A stretch of DNA of 64,000 nucleotides, taken from positions 50,393,122 to 50,457,121 of the forward strand of contig OX411558.1 of the NCBI GenBank assembly GCA_948146395.1. Direction: 5' to 3'. Made by a program: the position numbers and the translations under genes. The notes below the pieces were generated by a model, which ran no database searches, was not told the origin of the DNA, and saw nothing but the letters and a program-made list of their open reading frames with translations. This DNA is from Fragum whitleyi. Taxonomy: Eukaryota; Mollusca; Bivalvia; Cardiida; Cardiidae. Every line of letters starts with the position of its first letter. Within the stretch, counting starts at the first letter, position 1. Shown here one piece after another: positions 63,317 to 64,000 of the stretch.

Positions 63317-63632
63317 GTGAGTTGTTGTTGTTTTATATCTTTCTGTCTGTCCATCTGTCTGTCTTTCTGTGTCTATTTATCCGTATGTCTCCAAATGATG
63401 GTATTGTGTCTTTGAAATTGAATTTCACTAAGATTATTCTTGTGTATCTTATAGAGTAAATATACTCAGAAACTTCCACAAGACGTTATAGGTCCATAAG
63501 GTATAGTCTTCCATATGAAAATAGAGGGAAACAATTGGATAACATTTGAAAAGCAAATTAAATGAGTAACAATCTATCCCCTTAACTTATACTTCCTTAA
63601 ATATTGGATTTTGATTTAGTTATTAGGGATTT

Positions 63633-63676
63633 TTATGCCCCCGTATCGAGAGATCGGGGGCATATTGTTTTACTCA

Positions 63677-63712
<36 letters not shown>

Positions 63713-63913
63713 CATCCGTCTGTCCGAAAACTTAACCCGAAAACTTAGTCTTTGCCTTTTCTCCAAAAGTATTTGACATACAAAGCTGTACACCAAAGTC
63801 AAGGTCATGTGACAAGGTCAAGGTCATTTGACAAGGTCAAGGTCATCTGTCAAGGTCAAACTTTAAAAAAAAAGCTGTTCCGTGGGCATTCGTGTTTCAC
63901 AAACACATCTTGT
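63633..63913 (+). mobile_element. Hairpin-headed element T, copy 2
   Basis: The head TATGCCCCCGTATCGAGAGA folds with TCGGGGGCATA. A (TCTG)n microsatellite at 63680-63710. One unit. It ends GTGTTTCACAAACAC then ATCTTGTTG. Confidence 0.75.
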
Positions 63914-63938
63914 TGTTATTAGAATAAACCCATTTTGC

Positions 63939-64000
63939 CAGGGTTTGATACTAAGGGGAGACTGAGACTCCTTGTTTACCTGTTGGGACTAACATAATGA
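63939..64000 (+). mobile_element. MITE family B, copy 4, cut by the window end
   Basis: CAGGGTTTGATACTAAGGGG then AGACTGAGACTCC matches the left end of the copies at 38388 and 51901. Confidence 0.6.

Noticed and set aside
4411..63316. LRP1 or LRP4 identity
   Set aside because: Module counts fit LRP1 as well, but the motifs in E29, E30, E32, E35 and the LA3/LA4/LA7 peculiarities fit LRP2. LRP4 has far fewer LA modules.
547..63913. Autonomous transposon or viral genes
   Set aside because: No reverse transcriptase, integrase, transposase or Rep/helicase motif was found in any frame examined. All elements look non-autonomous.

Overview
This window is one long stretch of animal genomic DNA: AT-rich, intron-dense and full of short non-autonomous repeats. 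It carries the central part of a single gene on the + strand. Joining 36 exons between 4411 and 63316 gives about 5.38 kb of open coding sequence (about 1,790 codons). Every junction has an AG acceptor and a GT donor, and the reading phase is kept throughout. The protein is an LRP2 (megalin) orthologue, a giant endocytic receptor of the LDL-receptor family. The call rests on module order and on motifs that I recall from vertebrate LRP2. The gene runs off both window ends: no start, signal peptide, transmembrane segment, cytoplasmic tail or polyadenylation site is present.

Protein layout in order: end of a YWTD beta-propeller and an EGF module (exons E1-E2); propeller A (E2-E6); EGF (E7); propeller B (E8-E12); EGF (E13); a cluster of exactly ten LDL-receptor class A (LA) modules (E13-E23); EGF and calcium-binding EGF (E24-E25); propeller C (E26-E29); EGF (E30); then the first six LA modules of the next cluster (E30-E36). 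In this family the LA modules bind ligand, and the propeller/EGF blocks drive ligand release in acidic endosomes.

The introns hold most of the unusual material. (1) At least ten exons (E6, E9, E16, E17, E19, E21, E22, E24, E25, E27, E29) have broken tandem copies of their own splice junction beside them. The most striking are a 147-bp array built from E9 with its donor and a 21-bp minisatellite that appears to derive from the E19 donor. (2) There is a superfamily of elements with a 5' hairpin, an optional tandem core of about 145 bp, and a 3' hairpin followed by CTCTTGT. They look Helitron/Helentron-like and several are nested inside one another. (3) TTAA-flanked MITE families, perfect palindromes, tRNA-derived SINEs (two with clear 13-14 bp target-site duplications) and longer TIR elements (one with 124-bp TIRs) are also present. 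No reverse transcriptase or transposase gene was recognised.

The organism is most likely a lophotrochozoan, probably a bivalve mollusc. This is inferred from the repeat style (hairpin-headed elements with tandem cores, SINEs, abundant MITEs) and from the intron sizes; the sequence does not prove it. Exons are numbered E1-E36 within this window only.
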